Shown here one piece after another: positions 6,186-7,419 of a stretch of 7,419 bases of DNA (within the stretch, counting starts at the first letter, position 1; each line of letters starts with the position of its first letter). Under the pieces are notes generated by a model. The model had not been told where the DNA came from. It saw only the letters and a program-made list of their open reading frames with translations, and did not search any database. The stretch is taken from NCBI GenBank assembly GCA_024231375.1, contig JAAEQP010000171.1, forward strand, positions 1 to 7,419, in the 5' to 3' direction. Source of the DNA: a bacterium. GTDB lineage: Bacteria > Hydrogenedentota > Hydrogenedentia > Hydrogenedentiales > SLHB01. The translations under genes and the position numbers were made by a program.

Positions 6186-6928
6186 TGGGATTCGAGGGGA
6201 AAGTCGTGTTGGTGACGGGCGGTACGCGGGGAATCGGTTACGCGTGTGCGGAACGGTTCGCGCGTGAGGGCGCTCTTGTAGCATTGTGCGGACGGAAGAT
6301 CGAAACCGCGGAGGCTGCTGCCAACCAGATCGCCGAATCCACCGGCGGCAAAGTCCTGGGCATCCAGGCGGATGTGTCGTGCCGGGACGCGGTCGATGCT
6401 ATGGTGAAGCAGGTTCGCGATGAATTGGGGCCGGTACACGTGCTCGTGAACAACGCGGGCATCACGTGCGACGGTCTATTCGCGCGAATGAAGGACGACG
6501 TTTGGGCCGATGTGCTCAACACCGATCTCGTCGGCGTGTTCTACTGCTGTCGGGCCGTGTCCCGCGAAATGCTCAAGCAACGGGCTGGCCGCATCATCAG
6601 CATCTCGTCCATCGTGGGATTGCGGGGTCAGGCGGGCCAAGCCAATTATGCGGCCGCGAAATCCGGGCTTATCGGTTTAACAAAATCATTGGCGCGCGAG
6701 TTTGCGTCGCGCAGCATCACGGTGAATTGCATCGCGCCGGGCTACATCGAAACGGCTATGACAGCCGATCTGCCCGATGCCGCGAAGGAAACCATCCTCC
6801 AGAACGTACCCCTTGGCCGTGCCGGGTCCGCCGAGGAAGTGGCGGGATTGATCCGGTTCCTGGCCAGTGACGACGCCGCGTATATCACCGGCAGCGTCAT
6901 CCAGGTCGACGGCGGCTTGGCCATGTAG
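6182..6928 (+). CDS. fabG: 3-oxoacyl-ACP reductase FabG (short-chain dehydrogenase)
   Basis: FabG reduces 3-ketoacyl-ACP to 3-hydroxyacyl-ACP with NADPH in each elongation round. The 248-residue length fits. Seen are the cofactor loop TGGTRGIG (12-19), ADV near 63-65, NNAG (90-93), catalytic S143, Y156 and K160 (YAAAK), PGYIETAMT, and the terminal YITGSVIQVDGG. The fourth tetrad position, Asn in most FabG proteins (NxNL pattern), is D115 here (VLNTDLVGVF, codon GAT at 6524-6526). The ATG at 6182 overlaps the fabD TGA; GGAG at 6170-6173 is 8 nt upstream, favouring it over the adjacent in-frame ATG at 6185. No acpP follows. Its place after fabD argues for a fatty-acid role over another SDR activity. 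Confidence 0.92.
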   Translation: MMGFEGKVVLVTGGTRGIGYACAERFAREGALVALCGRKIETAEAAANQIAESTGGKVLGIQADVSCRDAVDAMVKQVRDELGPVHVLVNNAGITCDGLFARMKDDVWADVLNTDLVGVFYCCRAVSREMLKQRAGRIISISSIVGLRGQAGQANYAAAKSGLIGLTKSLAREFASRSITVNCIAPGYIETAMTADLPDAAKETILQNVPLGRAGSAEEVAGLIRFLASDDAAYITGSVIQVDGGLAM

Positions 6929-6999
6929 CCCGTCTTTGCCTATTGCGCGAGGGAGCGAGGGAACGGCTCCAGTCGCGTTGGGGCGGGGATTCGGAAGAC

Positions 7000-7037
7000 C
7001 CTCACCTGTGTCCTCTCCCAGAGGGAGAGGATCAGGA
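7000..7037. repeat. Dispersed-repeat-like hairpin element
   Basis: tcctctccc (7011-7019) pairs perfectly with gggagagga (7023-7031) around the loop aga, and is preceded by ccctcacc (6999-7006). The pattern CCCTCACC...CCTCTCCC-loop-GGGAGAGG is one I recognise from intergenic repeats scattered through many bacterial genomes. Their spurious translation gives PHPxPLPEGE-like peptides, and here the + strand reads DPHLCPLPEGED. This copy is slightly diverged. Whether it is mobile, a REP-like element or just a terminator cannot be told from one copy. Confidence 0.5.
7011..7031. terminator. Possible bidirectional terminator hairpin
   Basis: The perfect 9-bp, 3-nt-loop stem lies 82 nt past the fabG stop and 29 nt past the stop of the opposing gene. 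There is no T-run on either side, so intrinsic termination is uncertain; the location between convergent genes is the main argument. Confidence 0.35.
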
Positions 7038-7060
7038 AGAGCCCTTCGACCACGGCAGCC

Positions 7061-7419
7061 CTACCAGCGGACCCGTGCGAAGGCCGCGGTGCCCACCACA
7101 TACCCCACGGCTATCAATCCGAGCGACACCATGACAGCGCCCGACAGGATGGGTTCATCGAAGGGCAGAATCCCGTTTCCAAGACTCAACAAGGACGCGT
7201 TGGCGTCGATGATGAGTTGCGTGAAGGGGAGCAGATTCACCTGGAATCCGGGCAGAGCCACGAAGCTGATGGCCAACACCAGGACCACGATGCTCAAAAC
7301 AATCTGGGCTCTCCGGAAAACCACACCCAGAATCGTCGATACCACCCCGATCCCCAGATATCCCACCAACGCTCCCGGCAAGATACGGCACGCTTCGCGA
7401 GCAAGCACGCCCGCGGAAA
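7061..7419 (-). CDS. Integral membrane protein, C-terminal part (possible ABC-2-type permease)
   Basis: The frame is open from the right edge to a TAG at 7061-7063 on the - strand, so the N-terminus is outside the window; a GTG at 7408 is not needed as a start. About 119 residues are visible. There are at least three hydrophobic helices: LPGALVGYLGIGVVSTILGVV, AQIVLSIVVLVLAISFVALP, and ILSGAVMVSLGLIAVGYVVG, with a roughly 35-residue less hydrophobic loop before the last. The ending VGTAAFARVRW, a final helix followed by a short basic-aromatic tail, resembles C-termini of ABC-2 permease subunits, but there is no diagnostic motif. It converges on fabG and is probably unrelated to the lipid cluster. 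Confidence 0.6.
   Translation of the reverse strand, partial: SAGVLAREACRILPGALVGYLGIGVVSTILGVVFRRAQIVLSIVVLVLAISFVALPGFQVNLLPFTQLIIDANASLLSLGNGILPFDEPILSGAVMVSLGLIAVGYVVGTAAFARVRW

Larger units (their letters stand above)
6929..7060. other. Spacer at the convergent fabG / membrane-gene junction
   Basis: These 132 nt separate the fabG stop from the stop of the - strand gene. The stretch contains a perfect tandem duplication of gcgaggga (6947-6954 and 6955-6962), then a C/T-rich then G/A-rich hairpin. Open frames crossing it have no family features. Its position suggests that any terminator here would serve both converging genes. Confidence 0.5.

Noticed and set aside
6943..7134. 63-codon + strand frame after fabG
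   Set aside because: It reads through the repeat-like hairpin and gives the PLPEGE-type peptide typical of spurious repeat translation; it also overlaps the - strand membrane gene.

Overview
The window is a GC-rich, densely coded bacterial chromosomal segment. All complete genes lie on the + strand, and one truncated gene enters from the right edge on the - strand. Nothing identifies the species. The YceD-RpmF-PlsX-FabD-FabG order is a bacterial core arrangement. A divergent uroporphyrinogen-decarboxylase-family protein next to it is a type I associate with uncultured Planctomycetes, Lentisphaerae or Hydrogenedentes-like lineages. That placement is an inference from gene style, not a measured result.

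Layout. Positions 1-45 hold the last codons of an upstream gene. Positions 46-189 are a spacer with a long hairpin and a separate perfect 12-bp palindrome. Positions 190-3341 form a first tightly spaced cluster: a LeuB-type 3-isopropylmalate dehydrogenase, a 10-helix EamA/DMT transporter, and a UroD/MtaA-superfamily protein. The last two are probably translationally coupled. Positions 3342-3472 are a spacer with a candidate extended -10 promoter. Positions 3473-6928 form a second cluster: yceD (DUF177), rpmF (ribosomal protein L32), plsX, fabD and fabG. plsX-fabD and fabD-fabG each overlap by 4 nt. Positions 6929-7060 hold a tandem 8-bp repeat and a perfect 9-bp-stem hairpin resembling a widespread dispersed repeat. 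From 7061 to the right edge is the C-terminal part of an integral membrane protein on the - strand, convergent with fabG.

How the genes work together. The second cluster links large-ribosomal-subunit assembly (YceD, L32) to membrane-lipid precursor synthesis. PlsX makes acyl-phosphate from acyl-ACP, FabD loads malonate onto ACP, and FabG reduces 3-ketoacyl-ACP. fabH, often found between plsX and fabD, and acpP, often found after fabG, are absent. The first cluster contains a leucine-pathway-type dehydrogenase with its catalytic residues intact. Its association with a metabolite exporter and an uncharacterised UroD-family protein is not a standard leucine operon, and its joint function is unknown.

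I found no tRNA or rRNA, CRISPR array, transposase or phage gene. I saw no convincing wholly new system. The most notable points are the leuB-type/EamA/UroD cluster, an Asn-to-Asp change in the FabG active-site tetrad, and the repeat-like hairpin at the convergent junction.
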